In this document: positions 36,531 to 48,002 of the stretch, piece after piece | How the letters are laid out: every line of letters starts with the position of its first letter | Numbering within the stretch: the first letter of the stretch is position 1 | DNA from: Marivivens niveibacter | Lineage (GTDB): Bacteria > Pseudomonadota > Alphaproteobacteria > Rhodobacterales > Rhodobacteraceae | Length of the DNA: 64,000 bases | Assembly (NCBI RefSeq): GCF_002150005.2 | Contig: NZ_MSPP01000008.1 | Span: 1-64,000, forward strand | Reading direction: 5' to 3' | The notes under the pieces: model-generated | Told to the model about the DNA's origin: nothing | The model's database searches: none | What the model saw: only the letters and a program-made list of their open reading frames with translations | Program-made: the position numbers and the translations under genes

Positions 36531-36594
36531 TCGGCCTCACGTACCACTCTGGATATAAAGTAAACAAAATTCTAATTTGTTGCTACGTCAATAG

Positions 36595-36611
36595 TTGACT
36601 CTTTTAGTCAA
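36595..36611. promoter_or_regulatory. iron-box-like operator upstream of hmuR
   Basis: TTGACT (36595-36600), N5, AGTCAA (36606-36611) is a perfect inverted repeat in the 253-nt gap between tonB and hmuR. It contains the TGA-N9-TCA pattern of the alphaproteobacterial Rrf2-type iron regulators (RirA-like iron-responsive operator) and resembles the iron-responsive palindrome described for Rhodobacterales. A second, weaker repeat (AACAAA...TTTGTT, 36563-36581) lies just upstream. It probably represses hmuR when iron is plentiful. Confidence 0.65.
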
Positions 36612-36783
36612 TTAGTCCAATTCGCCCGTATCCGCCAGCCACAGGCCGCGCCAACGCATTCCCGAGCGCGCCGTGCAAGCAATCTTGGAATTCACAGCTG
36701 TTATCAGGCCGCCCCTTTCGGGATCGGTCGGAGTTTTGCAGCACTTCTAATCCGGTGATGGGGCCGGAGGGTTGGGATATACA

Positions 36784-38796
36784 ATGCACATTCGCAATAA
36801 ACTGGTCAGCACGACCGCTATGGGACTGGGGCTGGCGTTGATGGCGATGCCGATGAACGCGCAGACCGTCGAAGACACAACGCTGCTGGGCCGCGTTATT
36901 CTGGGCTACGCTGATGATGGCACGCCAATTACCGCCGGTGAAAATTCGACCGGTCTAGATTCCGAAGATCTGGCAGCACAAGGCGGCGGCTCTTCAGTTG
37001 ATACGATTTTGCGTCAGCAAACATCGGTCTACACGCAACTTGATCCGTCGAACCCAGGTGTCGCCGTCAACATCCGCGGTTTCGAAGGTTCTGGCCGTGT
37101 CGCAATGTCGGTCGATGGTGTGCCTCAGAACTACCGTTTCACGGGTCACGCTGGCATGGGCTTTTCCTATTTCGATGAAAACCTGTTAGCGGGTGTCGAA
37201 ATCAGCCGTGGCGCACAAACGACGGCAGGCGGCACAGGCATCGCGGGTTCTGTAGATTTCCGCACCTTGTCCGCGACTGATGTGGTCGACGGTACGGGAT
37301 TTGGTGGCGTCAGTCGTTTTAGTTATGGTGAAAACGGTGAAAACTTTAGCCGCATGGTCGGTGTTGGTTATGTCGACGACACATTCGAAGCCTTGGCCGC
37401 TTTTAGTTTGAACAACGAAGAAAACTACACCGACGGTTCGGGCGAAGAGGTCGCAAACACGTGGGAAGATACTGAATCCGGCCTGTTAAAATTCGCCTAT
37501 CATCTGGATGGTGCGCAATCGCTGTCTTTCTCGGCAATGCGCTATCAATCGACGTTCGCCGCAAACAGCTATGAACAAGATCTGACCAACGATATTTATA
37601 CATTGGGCTACGATCTGGATACGGCTGACGGGATTTGGGATCTGGACGTCAACGCCTATGTCGGCACCACAGCGACTGAATACACATCCTACGCAGGAAC
37701 ATCCGCATGGGGCGGGTCGTATGTGGGTCGCCAAATGGAAACCAACACGGTCGGTTTCGATGTAACCAACATCAACGAAGCGACCTTGGGCAACTGGGAT
37801 CTGGTTTCGATCAACGGACTAGAATTTTCGCGCGATGAACTGAACGGTGCTTCCTCTGGTGTGAACCCGAACCAAGGTACGGCAACGCGCGCCGCAATCT
37901 TTAGCGAAAATATCCTGACCCAAGGCGATTGGGAGGTCACCGCAGGTCTGCGTGCGCTGCAATACGGCCAAGAGGGGACCACCGACAGCGGCGACATCGA
38001 TATTGATTTCAGCGGTGTCGATCCAAAACTGACCATCGCCTATCAAGTCAACGATTGGTTCCAACCTTACGCGACCGCGTCGCGGGCAACACGTATGCCG
38101 ACGGCACAAGAAACCATGCTGGGCGGCAATGCGCATGGTAGCATGGCCTTTATCGGCAACCCTGAATTGGAACCCGAGGTATCGACCGGTTACGAGATTG
38201 GTTTCAATGTCGAACGTTTTGGTCTGTTCACGGACGAGGATCAGCTGTCTGGCCGCGTGAATTACTACAACATGGATGTCGAAAACTACATTCTGGCCAG
38301 CTATCCGTCCACATTCACCAACAGCTTTGGTGAAACGGGTTATGCATTCGTCAACGTCGACGGTACTTCGCAAACCAGCGGTCTAGAGGTCGAGCTTAAC
38401 TACATGGTCGGTGCGTTCGATTTTGGTCTGTCCTACACCAAAAATGATTCCGATATGCCGACACAGGTTTCAGGTTTGGGATCGGTACAGTTCCTGCCTG
38501 AACAAACCGCTAGCCTACGTGTGGCAGCGCATTTGATGGACGACGCCCTGACCGTTGGGGGGCAGTACCACTATGTGTCAGGCGGCAAATATGCGTCGAC
38601 CTATTCGACCACAGTTTCAGAAACGAACGAAGGCTATGAATTGGTCGATCTGTTCGCTGAATATCAGGTCAGCGATGCGTTTTCGGTCAACACCAAAGTG
38701 ACGAATGTTTTCGACACGACCTATGTGCCTTGGCTGTCCAGCGGCGCGTCTGGCGAAGGTCGCAACGTCTATCTGGGCGGTGAAATCAAATTCTAA
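36784..38796 (+). CDS. hmuR: TonB-dependent haem/haemoglobin receptor HmuR
   Basis: Outer-membrane beta-barrel receptor of 670 aa with a signal peptide (MHIRNKLVSTTAMGLGLALM..., cleaved after MNA) and an N-terminal plug domain (SVDTILRQQTSVYTQ, VNIRGFEGSGRVAMSVDGVPQNY, ISRGAQTTAGGTGIAGSVDF). The barrel carries FQPYATASRATRMPTAQE and the NPEL motif (GNPELEPEVSTGYEIGFN) of haem receptors; its C terminus is EIKF with a terminal Phe. The start is the ATG at 36784; four earlier in-frame codons beginning with TTG were discarded. It is energised by the upstream exbB-exbD-exbD2-tonB genes. Confidence 0.92.
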   Translation: MHIRNKLVSTTAMGLGLALMAMPMNAQTVEDTTLLGRVILGYADDGTPITAGENSTGLDSEDLAAQGGGSSVDTILRQQTSVYTQLDPSNPGVAVNIRGFEGSGRVAMSVDGVPQNYRFTGHAGMGFSYFDENLLAGVEISRGAQTTAGGTGIAGSVDFRTLSATDVVDGTGFGGVSRFSYGENGENFSRMVGVGYVDDTFEALAAFSLNNEENYTDGSGEEVANTWEDTESGLLKFAYHLDGAQSLSFSAMRYQSTFAANSYEQDLTNDIYTLGYDLDTADGIWDLDVNAYVGTTATEYTSYAGTSAWGGSYVGRQMETNTVGFDVTNINEATLGNWDLVSINGLEFSRDELNGASSGVNPNQGTATRAAIFSENILTQGDWEVTAGLRALQYGQEGTTDSGDIDIDFSGVDPKLTIAYQVNDWFQPYATASRATRMPTAQETMLGGNAHGSMAFIGNPELEPEVSTGYEIGFNVERFGLFTDEDQLSGRVNYYNMDVENYILASYPSTFTNSFGETGYAFVNVDGTSQTSGLEVELNYMVGAFDFGLSYTKNDSDMPTQVSGLGSVQFLPEQTASLRVAAHLMDDALTVGGQYHYVSGGKYASTYSTTVSETNEGYELVDLFAEYQVSDAFSVNTKVTNVFDTTYVPWLSSGASGEGRNVYLGGEIKF

Positions 38797-38801
38797 CTTT
38801 C

Positions 38802-38830
38802 AGGGCGCGGCCATTTTGGTCGCGCCTTTT
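38802..38830 (+). terminator. hairpin terminator between hmuR and hmuQ
   Basis: GGCGCGGCC (38804-38812) pairs with GGTCGCGCC (38818-38826) with one G-T wobble and is followed by TTTT. As the next gene starts only 28 nt later in the same direction, it probably sets a lower level for the downstream monooxygenase. Confidence 0.7.
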
Positions 38831-38857
38831 AGCAACGTGAACGAAGGAGCAAACATT

Positions 38858-39169
38858 ATGTATCTCGCTATGAATCGGTTCCAGGTCCCCGTCGAAAATG
38901 CCGATGATTTTGAACAGGTTTGGCTAAACCGCGACAGCCAACTAAAAGAGCTAGACGGCTTTGTTGAATTCCACATGCTCAAAGGTGCCGAGGTGGATGG
39001 TACGCGCCTGTACGCGTCGCACACCGTTTGGGAAACCGAAGAACATTTCATTGCATGGACCCGTAGCGAACAGTTCCGAGAGGCTCACAGACGTGCGCCG
39101 GATGCCAAAAAGCTGCACAGCGGTCATCCGAAATTCGAAGGTTTCGCCGCGATCCAACATATCGCGTGA
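38858..39169 (+). CDS. hmuQ: IsdG/HmuQ-type haem-degrading monooxygenase (ABM domain)
   Basis: Antibiotic-biosynthesis-monooxygenase-fold protein of 103 aa, predicted to degrade haem in the cytoplasm. The three residues required in IsdG-type haem oxygenases are present at matching spacing: Asn6 (AMNRF), Trp67 (IAWTR) and His77 (REAHRR), the last being the haem ligand. The start at 38858 has Shine-Dalgarno GAAGGAG; the longer upstream frame runs back through the hmuR end and was rejected. Its position directly behind the receptor gene agrees with HmuQ/BhuQ-type enzymes of rhizobia and Brucella. Confidence 0.85.
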   Translation: MYLAMNRFQVPVENADDFEQVWLNRDSQLKELDGFVEFHMLKGAEVDGTRLYASHTVWETEEHFIAWTRSEQFREAHRRAPDAKKLHSGHPKFEGFAAIQHIA

Positions 39170-39208
39170 CGTAAAACGGTTCTGCTGTTGACAGATGTGG
39201 TCTGTTTG

Positions 39209-39238
39209 CACAATTGTGTCGGATGTTCACAATTGTGA
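39209..39238. promoter_or_regulatory. tandem CACAATTGTG operators upstream of the SorC/DeoR regulator
   Basis: The perfect palindrome CACAATTGTG occurs at 39209-39218 and again at 39228-39237, extended to TCACAATTGTGA at 39227-39238. Centres are 19 bp apart, about two helical turns, so a dimer of dimers could bind one DNA face. The second copy ends 13 nt before the regulator start codon, indicating autoregulation and control of deoC and ALDH16 in the same operon. Confidence 0.75.
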
Positions 39239-39250
39239 TTGGATCAAACG

Positions 39251-40201
39251 ATGGCAGAGCCGGATCGTGCCGGCAGCAGGCTCCCGATTGAGGATGCTGC
39301 CCGCGAACAATTGATGGTGCGTATCGCGCGGATGGCGTTTCTAGAGGATGCCACTCAAACCGAAATTGCGCGTGCCACGGGCCTGAATCGATGGCAGGTC
39401 AGCCGCCTTTTGGCCGAGGCGCGTGAAACAGGGATCGTGCAAATCCGCATCGTTCCGAAAAGCGGTCGACATCCCGATCTAGAATATCAGCTAAAGCAAG
39501 CATTTGGTCTGACCGATGTTGTGATCGTCTCCGAAGGTGTCCCAGATGCGGCGGGGCGATACTTGGCAACGCTCAATCCCAAAACTCTTGGCGTGTCTTG
39601 GGGGCGCACAATGTCGGCGGTTGCTGATGCCCTGCCAAATGATTGGGCTGACGGTGTTGAGGTGGTCCAGATTAACGGGACCGTTCCACCAATTCCGCAA
39701 GAAAAACATCACAACGACGTAGCGGCCAGTTTCGCGGTCAAAGGCGCTGGGCATTTTGTGCCTTTGCCTGTTCCGGCCATAGTTGGCGCCTCCGAAACCC
39801 GACGTGTCTTGGAATCGGACCGTATCGTCAGCCGCGTTATCGATCAGGCGCGACAGGCACAATATTTGGTGTTTTCCTTGGGCGCGGCCGTTGGGTCGGC
39901 CCTTCTCAAATCGGGCAATATTGAAACGACTGAATATGACGCGTTGATCGCGTCTGGTGCGGTAGGCGACGTTTTGGGTCGGTTTGTTGATCGCGATGGC
40001 GCGATTGTGGACCCCGAATTGGATTTGCGCACCATTGGATTAGAATTCGACGATTTGCGCCAGTCGCAGACCGTCGCCATTGCCCATGGTGAGGGCAAGA
40101 AAAACATCGTTTTAGCGGCGTTACGTGCAGGCGTGATCAAAACTTTGATCACGGATGCGGATACCGCGGCTTTTGTGTTGGAGCATAAAGATGACAACTA
40201 A
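39251..40201 (+). CDS. deoR: SorC/DeoR-type sugar-binding transcriptional regulator
   Basis: Regulator of 316 aa. An N-terminal helix-turn-helix (EIARATGLNRWQVSRLLAEARETGIVQIRIV, about 40-70) is followed by a SorC-type phosphosugar-binding domain with GVSWGRTMSAVADAL and FSLGAAVGSALL blocks. The ATG at 39251 was chosen; a TTG four codons upstream is possible. Its end overlaps the deoC start by 11 nt, so the regulated operon is deoxyribose/deoxynucleoside catabolism, with deoxyribose-5-phosphate as likely inducer. Confidence 0.85.
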   Translation: MAEPDRAGSRLPIEDAAREQLMVRIARMAFLEDATQTEIARATGLNRWQVSRLLAEARETGIVQIRIVPKSGRHPDLEYQLKQAFGLTDVVIVSEGVPDAAGRYLATLNPKTLGVSWGRTMSAVADALPNDWADGVEVVQINGTVPPIPQEKHHNDVAASFAVKGAGHFVPLPVPAIVGASETRRVLESDRIVSRVIDQARQAQYLVFSLGAAVGSALLKSGNIETTEYDALIASGAVGDVLGRFVDRDGAIVDPELDLRTIGLEFDDLRQSQTVAIAHGEGKKNIVLAALRAGVIKTLITDADTAAFVLEHKDDN

Positions 40202-41153
40202 TGGATTTCCCCGAAACGCAGGGTGCCCACTGGACCCAAGCATGTTCGAAGGTCACGCGGTCAATCTGTCCGCCGCCGAACGTCGCGCGGCGACCATGGG
40301 CACGCGCCGTTCGGTGAAAAAGGCGCATCAGGCGGCGTGGCTGGTTAACGCGATCAAAATGATCGACCTGACGACGCTGGCGGGCGACGATACCAAAGAA
40401 CGGGTGCAGCGTTTGTGCGCCAAAGCGGCCCAGCCTCTGGCACCCCATTTGAAATCCGCGCTGGGGTTGGACGACGTGCGCCTGACCACAGGCGCGGTCT
40501 GCGTTTATCCCACGATGGTCGGCCACGCCGTACAGGCGTTGGAAGGCACCGATATCCCCGTTGCATCGGTTGCGACGGGTTTTCCTGCGGGCCTAACCCC
40601 GCTGCCCTTGCGGATCGAGGAGATCAAATACGCCGTCGCCGAAGGCGCCCATGAAATCGACATCGTCATCACCCGCGAACACGTTCTGAAAGAAAACTGG
40701 TCGGCCCTATACGATGAAATCGCGATGATGCGCGAAGCCTGCGGTGGCGCGCACCTAAAGGCGATCCTTGCCACGGGCGAACTACGCACGCTGCGCAATG
40801 TCTATGCCGCATCGATGGTCGCTATGCAGGCGGGCGCGGATTTCATCAAAACCTCAACGGGCAAAGAGGGCGTGAACGCGACCCTGCCTGTGTCGCTGAC
40901 AATGGTGCGCGCGCTGCGCGATTACGGCGCGGAGACGGGTTTCAAGATCGGTTTCAAACCCGCTGGCGGCATCAAATCCGCGAAAGAGGCGATCGCCTGG
41001 CAAATCCTGATGAAAGAGGAAATGGGCCGCGATTGGCTGAACCCTGATCTGTTCCGTTTCGGAGCCTCGTCCATGCTGGGCGATATCGAACGCCAGATCG
41101 AACACTATGTAACGGGCCGCTATTCGGCCGCCAACCGCCACGCAATCGCGTAA
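40191..41153 (+). CDS. deoC: deoxyribose-phosphate aldolase
   Basis: DERA of 320 aa, the longer type, cleaving 2-deoxyribose-5-phosphate to glyceraldehyde-3-phosphate and acetaldehyde. The Schiff-base lysine lies in DFIKTSTGK (K220); KIGFKPAGGIKSAKEA carries the second active-site lysine. The start at 40191 has GGAGCATAAAG before it. The neighbouring aldehyde dehydrogenase would oxidise the acetaldehyde product. Confidence 0.94.
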   Translation: MTTNGFPRNAGCPLDPSMFEGHAVNLSAAERRAATMGTRRSVKKAHQAAWLVNAIKMIDLTTLAGDDTKERVQRLCAKAAQPLAPHLKSALGLDDVRLTTGAVCVYPTMVGHAVQALEGTDIPVASVATGFPAGLTPLPLRIEEIKYAVAEGAHEIDIVITREHVLKENWSALYDEIAMMREACGGAHLKAILATGELRTLRNVYAASMVAMQAGADFIKTSTGKEGVNATLPVSLTMVRALRDYGAETGFKIGFKPAGGIKSAKEAIAWQILMKEEMGRDWLNPDLFRFGASSMLGDIERQIEHYVTGRYSAANRHAIA

Positions 41154-41164
41154 GGGGCAGGGCT

Positions 41165-43522
41165 ATGACGGATATTATTTCACTAATGGATGCAATGGAT
41201 TACGGCGTGGCACCAGAGGATACAAAGATCGTTGATCAATGGCTGGCGGATCATCAGGACGGTTTCGGCCATTTCATCGACGGTGCGTTTACTGCGGTGG
41301 GCCAAACGTTCGACGTGTCGAACCCAGCAACAGGCGCGAAAATCGCGCGCGTGACCCAAGGGACGGATGCGGACGTTGATGCCGCCGTTGCAGCCGCCCG
41401 CAAGGCACAGCCGAAATGGGCGAAACTGTCGGGGCATGAGCGGGCGAAATACCTATACGCGATGGCCCGCCATGTGCAGCAACACGCGCGGTTCTTGGCC
41501 GTGCTGGAAACCATCGACAACGGCAAACCGATCCGCGAAACCCGTGACATTGATATCCCTCTGGTCGCGCGGCATTTCTATCACCACGCGGGATGGGCAG
41601 AAATTCTGGCCGATGAATTTCCGAATGCAGAACCCGTGGGCGTGTGCGGTCAGGTCATCCCATGGAATTTCCCGCTGCTGATGCTGGCTTGGAAAATCGC
41701 GCCTGCATTGGCAGCGGGCAACACTGTCGTTCTGAAACCTGCGGAATATACGCCGCTGACCGCGCTGGCATTCGCGCAAATCGCGGCAGAGTGCGGTTTG
41801 CCCAAGGGCGTGTTGAACATCGTTACGGGCGACGGCGCAACGGGCGCGGCGATTGCGGGGCATGATGGCGTTGACAAGGTCGCCTTTACCGGATCGACCG
41901 AGGTGGGCCGCATCATCCGTGAACAAACAGCAGGATCGGGCAAAGGCCTGACGCTGGAATTGGGCGGGAAATCCCCGTTCATTGTATTCGCTGATGCCGA
42001 TCTGGATGCCGCCGTCGAAGGCGTGGTTGATGCGATCTGGTTCAATCAGGGCCAAGTTTGCTGCGCGGGTTCGCGGATTTTGGTCGCGGAATCCGTAGCG
42101 CCTAAATTTGAATCCCTTTTGAAAACGCGCATGGCGAAACTGCGGGTCGGTGATCCGTTGGATAAAAACACAGACATGGGTGCCATCGTGGACCCTGTTC
42201 AGCGTGCCCGGATTGCGGAGTTGGTCGAACAGGGCCGCGCGACAGGCGTCGACGTGCATCAGGCGACCGCGCCAGACGGGTGTTTCTACGCCCCAACCCT
42301 GATCACGGGCGTCGATCCCGCCTCCCCATTGTGGAGCGAGGAAATCTTTGGTCCCGTTGTGACCATGACCACATTCCGTACGGTCGATGACGCTTTGGCG
42401 CTGGCGAATAACTCACGCTACGGGCTTGCGGCCTCGGTCTGGTCGGAAAACATCAACCTGTGTCTGGACACAGCGGCCAAGGTCAAAGCGGGCGTTGTTT
42501 GGATCAATGCGACGAACCTGTTTGATGCCGCCGCAGGCTTTGGCGGATATCGCGAAAGCGGTTATGGCCGCGAAGGTGGCCGCGAAGGCATGTTGGCTTA
42601 CCTGAAAACGCCATTGGCAAAACAGGGTAAGGCAGAGCCGACCCCCGCCGCGCCTCACGCCGCTGTCGGGCTGGGTGTCAGCGATGACATCGACCGAACA
42701 GCGAAACTGTATGTCGGCGGCAAACAGGCGCGCCCTGACAGCGGGTATTCCTATGCGGTGAACGGGCCGAAAGGGCCCGTTGGTCTGGCGCCATTGGGCA
42801 GCCGCAAGGATATCCGCAACGCCGTTGAGGCCGCGACCAAAGCCAGCGGTTGGGGCAAAGCCACAGGCCATAACCGTGCGCAGGTTCTGTATTACATCGG
42901 TGAAAACCTATCCGCCCGCGCGGCCGAATTCGAAGCTCGCCTGATCGTCCTAGGCCAATCCAAAACCGCTGCAAAGGCAGAGGTGGAAACCACCATCCGC
43001 CGGTGTTTCTGGTACGCAGCACAGGCCGACAAATTCGACGGTCAGGTACATTCGACCACGGGCCGCATGGTGACGATCGCGATGAACGAACCCTTGGGCG
43101 TTGTTGGGGCGGTTGCGCCTGATGCTGCGCCGCTGCTGGGGCTGATGTCGTTGATTTTGCCTGCGATTGCACTGGGCAACGCTGTGGTTGCTGTGGCGTC
43201 GCAATCGCATCCTTTGGCCGCGACGGATTTGTATCAGGTGCTGGAAACATCGGACGTGCCAGCGGGTGTCGTAAACATTATTACGGGGCCGCGCGACGAT
43301 CTGGCGAAAACGCTGGCGCAGCACGATAACGTCGATGCCATCTGGTATTTCGGCAGCACCGAAGGCTGCGCAATGGTCGAGGCCGCAAGCACCGGAAACC
43401 TGAAACAAACCTGGACCGAAATTGCGGGGCTGCGCGATTTCACAGGGCAAGACGGGCAGGGGAAACAGTTCCTGTCGCGGGCATCTCAGGTCAAAAATAT
43501 CTGGGTGCCCTACGGCGAATAA
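41165..43522 (+). CDS. two-domain aldehyde dehydrogenase ALDH16
   Basis: 785-aa protein with two ALDH modules. The first (about 30-500) is complete: FTGSTEVGR, ELGGKSPF with the general-base Glu, and FNQGQVCCAGSR with catalytic Cys299. The second (about 515-785) retains NAD-fold blocks (GWGKATGHNRAQVLYYIGE, VGAVAPDAAPLLGLMS) but lacks the GQxC catalytic segment and stops early, as in ALDH16 enzymes, where it has a structural role. The neighbouring deoC makes acetaldehyde its likely substrate, though ALDH16 specificity is poorly known. Confidence 0.88.
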   Translation: MTDIISLMDAMDYGVAPEDTKIVDQWLADHQDGFGHFIDGAFTAVGQTFDVSNPATGAKIARVTQGTDADVDAAVAAARKAQPKWAKLSGHERAKYLYAMARHVQQHARFLAVLETIDNGKPIRETRDIDIPLVARHFYHHAGWAEILADEFPNAEPVGVCGQVIPWNFPLLMLAWKIAPALAAGNTVVLKPAEYTPLTALAFAQIAAECGLPKGVLNIVTGDGATGAAIAGHDGVDKVAFTGSTEVGRIIREQTAGSGKGLTLELGGKSPFIVFADADLDAAVEGVVDAIWFNQGQVCCAGSRILVAESVAPKFESLLKTRMAKLRVGDPLDKNTDMGAIVDPVQRARIAELVEQGRATGVDVHQATAPDGCFYAPTLITGVDPASPLWSEEIFGPVVTMTTFRTVDDALALANNSRYGLAASVWSENINLCLDTAAKVKAGVVWINATNLFDAAAGFGGYRESGYGREGGREGMLAYLKTPLAKQGKAEPTPAAPHAAVGLGVSDDIDRTAKLYVGGKQARPDSGYSYAVNGPKGPVGLAPLGSRKDIRNAVEAATKASGWGKATGHNRAQVLYYIGENLSARAAEFEARLIVLGQSKTAAKAEVETTIRRCFWYAAQADKFDGQVHSTTGRMVTIAMNEPLGVVGAVAPDAAPLLGLMSLILPAIALGNAVVAVASQSHPLAATDLYQVLETSDVPAGVVNIITGPRDDLAKTLAQHDNVDAIWYFGSTEGCAMVEAASTGNLKQTWTEIAGLRDFTGQDGQGKQFLSRASQVKNIWVPYGE

Positions 43523-43530
43523 ACGATCAG

Positions 43531-43557
43531 GGGCCAGCTGTCGCAGCTGGCCCTTTT
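43531..43557 (+). terminator. strong terminator after ALDH16
   Basis: GGGCCAGCTG (43531-43540) and CAGCTGGCCC (44 to 53 in the same block, 43544-43553) form a perfect 10-bp stem with loop TCG and a following TTTT. It ends the deoR-deoC-ALDH16 operon. Confidence 0.9.
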
Positions 43558-43619
43558 CTCTCGCAATCTGGGGGACATGGGCGTAAGGCACGAGCAATCA
43601 ATTGATAGGAATGTGCCTT

Positions 43620-44126
43620 ATGACTTGCGCTTTGTGCTCTGCCGATGCCCCCCTGAACGAATTTCCTGTATCGGGCGGCCCGTCGGGCGCTGCGATCCAG
43701 ATTTGCGATACCTGTGCGGATCAAATCAACGGAACGCCGGATGCAAACCATTGGCGCTGCCTTGCGTCAGCTATGTGGAGCGAAGAACCCGCCGTTCAGG
43801 TGGTTGCCGCACGCATGTTGGACAAACTGGGTGACGAGCCGTGGGCGCGTGATCTGACCGATCAATTGTATCTAGATGACGAAACCCGCGCGTGGGCAGA
43901 CAACGTCGAAAAACAGATCCATTTCGATTCCAACGGTGCGCCACTATCGTCGGGGGATACCGTCGTTCTGATCAAAGACCTGCCCGTCAAAGGTGGCGGC
44001 TTCACTGCAAAGCGCGGCACGGCTGTGCACCGCATCAGCGTTGTGCCTGATGTTCCTACCCAGATCGAAGGCCGCGTCGAAGGCCAGCGTATCGTGATTC
44101 TGACCGAGTTCGTCAAAAAACGATAA
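43620..44126 (+). CDS. PhnA-domain zinc-ribbon protein
   Basis: Protein of 168 aa with an N-terminal zinc ribbon (C3-x2-C6 and C29-x2-C32 in CALC and ICDTC) and a C-terminal PhnA domain (SSGDTVVLIKDLPVKGGGFTAKRGTAVHRISVV...). Despite its historical name the family is not needed for phosphonate use; its molecular role is unclear. The start at 43620 was preferred over 43611 because AGGA sits 9 nt upstream of it. Confidence 0.85.
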   Translation: MTCALCSADAPLNEFPVSGGPSGAAIQICDTCADQINGTPDANHWRCLASAMWSEEPAVQVVAARMLDKLGDEPWARDLTDQLYLDDETRAWADNVEKQIHFDSNGAPLSSGDTVVLIKDLPVKGGGFTAKRGTAVHRISVVPDVPTQIEGRVEGQRIVILTEFVKKR

Positions 44127-44159
44127 ACGATTGTTTAATATCCCGATAAAAACGATCAA

Positions 44160-44192
44160 CAACCCGTTGAAATCTTTGATTTCAGCGGGTTG
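44160..44192 (+). terminator. long hairpin downstream of the PhnA-domain gene
   Basis: CAACCCGTTGAAAT (44160-44173) pairs with ATTTCAGCGGGTTG (44179-44192), a 14-bp stem with one wobble and a 5-nt loop, followed by TGCCGTTTTG. The U-tract is weak and displaced, so it may be an imperfect terminator or a stabilising structure. Confidence 0.6.
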
Positions 44193-44240
44193 TGCCGTTT
44201 TGGGGTGATCAATTTGGCTTGTAGCAGCTACGAAAAAGTG

Positions 44241-44260
44241 TATCCTACAAAAATAGTCAA
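44241..44260. promoter_or_regulatory. half iron-box in the hemP promoter region
   Basis: AGTCAA (44255-44260) repeats the right arm of the palindrome upstream of hmuR; the left arm is not conserved (CCTACA at the matching position). It lies 46 nt before the hemP start in the region 44193-44305. It may be a weak iron-regulator site or chance. Confidence 0.3.
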
Positions 44261-44305
44261 CAATTGGCGGGCTGCAATTCCGCCTCAACCTGAAAAGCCG
44301 CGAAC

Positions 44306-44461
44306 ATGGACATGTCCAACCACGATCAATTGACCGTACAAATCCCGTGTCACGACGCCCAGACCCTGACAAAGGGTGGGCAGACAGCAAATATTGTTCT
44401 GAATGGGCAGGTTTATACGCTGCGCATCACGCGCGCGGGAAAGCTGATCCTGACCAAATAA
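44306..44461 (+). CDS. hemP: haemin uptake protein HemP
   Basis: Small protein of 51 aa. Residues from about 19 onward (QTLTKGGQTANIVLNGQVYT and then LRITRAGKLILTK) are the conserved HemP-family core, ending exactly at the usual C-terminal ILTK. In rhizobia and Burkholderia HemP/HmuP activates expression of the haem receptor under low iron. Here it stands about 5 kb from the haem locus, separated by the deoC operon and the PhnA-domain gene. A second in-frame ATG at 44312 is possible. Confidence 0.9.
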   Translation: MDMSNHDQLTVQIPCHDAQTLTKGGQTANIVLNGQVYTLRITRAGKLILTK

Positions 44462-44482
44462 TCAGGATCAGCGCGGGGATTT

Positions 44483-44484
<2 letters not shown>
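44444..44484. terminator. convergent terminator between hemP and nrdF
   Basis: CTGATCCTG (44444-44452, inside the hemP 3' end) and CAGGATCAG (44463-44471) form a perfect 9-bp stem. A TTTTT run follows at 44480-44484, somewhat displaced. It can serve both converging genes. Confidence 0.65.
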
Positions 44485-47578
<3,094 letters not shown>

Positions 47579-47597
<19 letters not shown>

Positions 47598-47995
47598 GTC
47601 ATCCCCTCAAACTTTTCCAGTCCCGCGCGGACGCGGTTGATGTCTGTTTCGGTGCCCGCCAGTTCGAATTTGTACAGCAGCGGCACGTTGCATTTTTTCG
47701 CGATAACATCGCTGGCCATCCCATAGGTCGGGCCGAAATTCCGGTTTCCTGTGCCGATCACACCGCGAATAAAACTGCGGCGGGCAGGATCGTTCAGGAA
47801 ATGGATAACTTGTTTGGGAACCGCGCCGTTGCCGTTTCCGTCCGCATATGTGGGACAAATCAGAACATAGGGCGCGGCAATCTTTGGTTGATCCGCATTC
47901 GCAACAATTGGAATACGCTGGGCTGGCAGACCCAAGGCATCGATAAACCTTTGTGTGTTCCCAGAACGGGATGAAAAGTAGACGATGCCGATCAT
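47579..47995 (-). CDS. nrdI: flavodoxin-like NrdI
   Basis: FMN protein of about 138 aa beginning [22 protein letters not shown], a flavodoxin phosphate-binding loop, with [18 protein letters not shown] and [17 protein letters not shown] downstream. NrdI supplies the oxidant for assembly of the Mn-tyrosyl radical in NrdF. The ATG at 47995 was chosen over one eight codons earlier because the flavodoxin strand starts there. It overlaps nrdE by 19 nt. Confidence 0.94.
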
Positions 47996-48002
47996 GGTGT
48001 GA

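Noticed and set aside
41453-42259. 268-codon minus-strand frame opposite ALDH16
   Set aside because: The plus-strand product is a clear ALDH with catalytic motifs; the antisense product has none.
44160-44192. Hairpin as a transposon end or attachment site
   Set aside because: It is a single stem-loop right after a gene without target duplications, so a terminator-like role is simpler.
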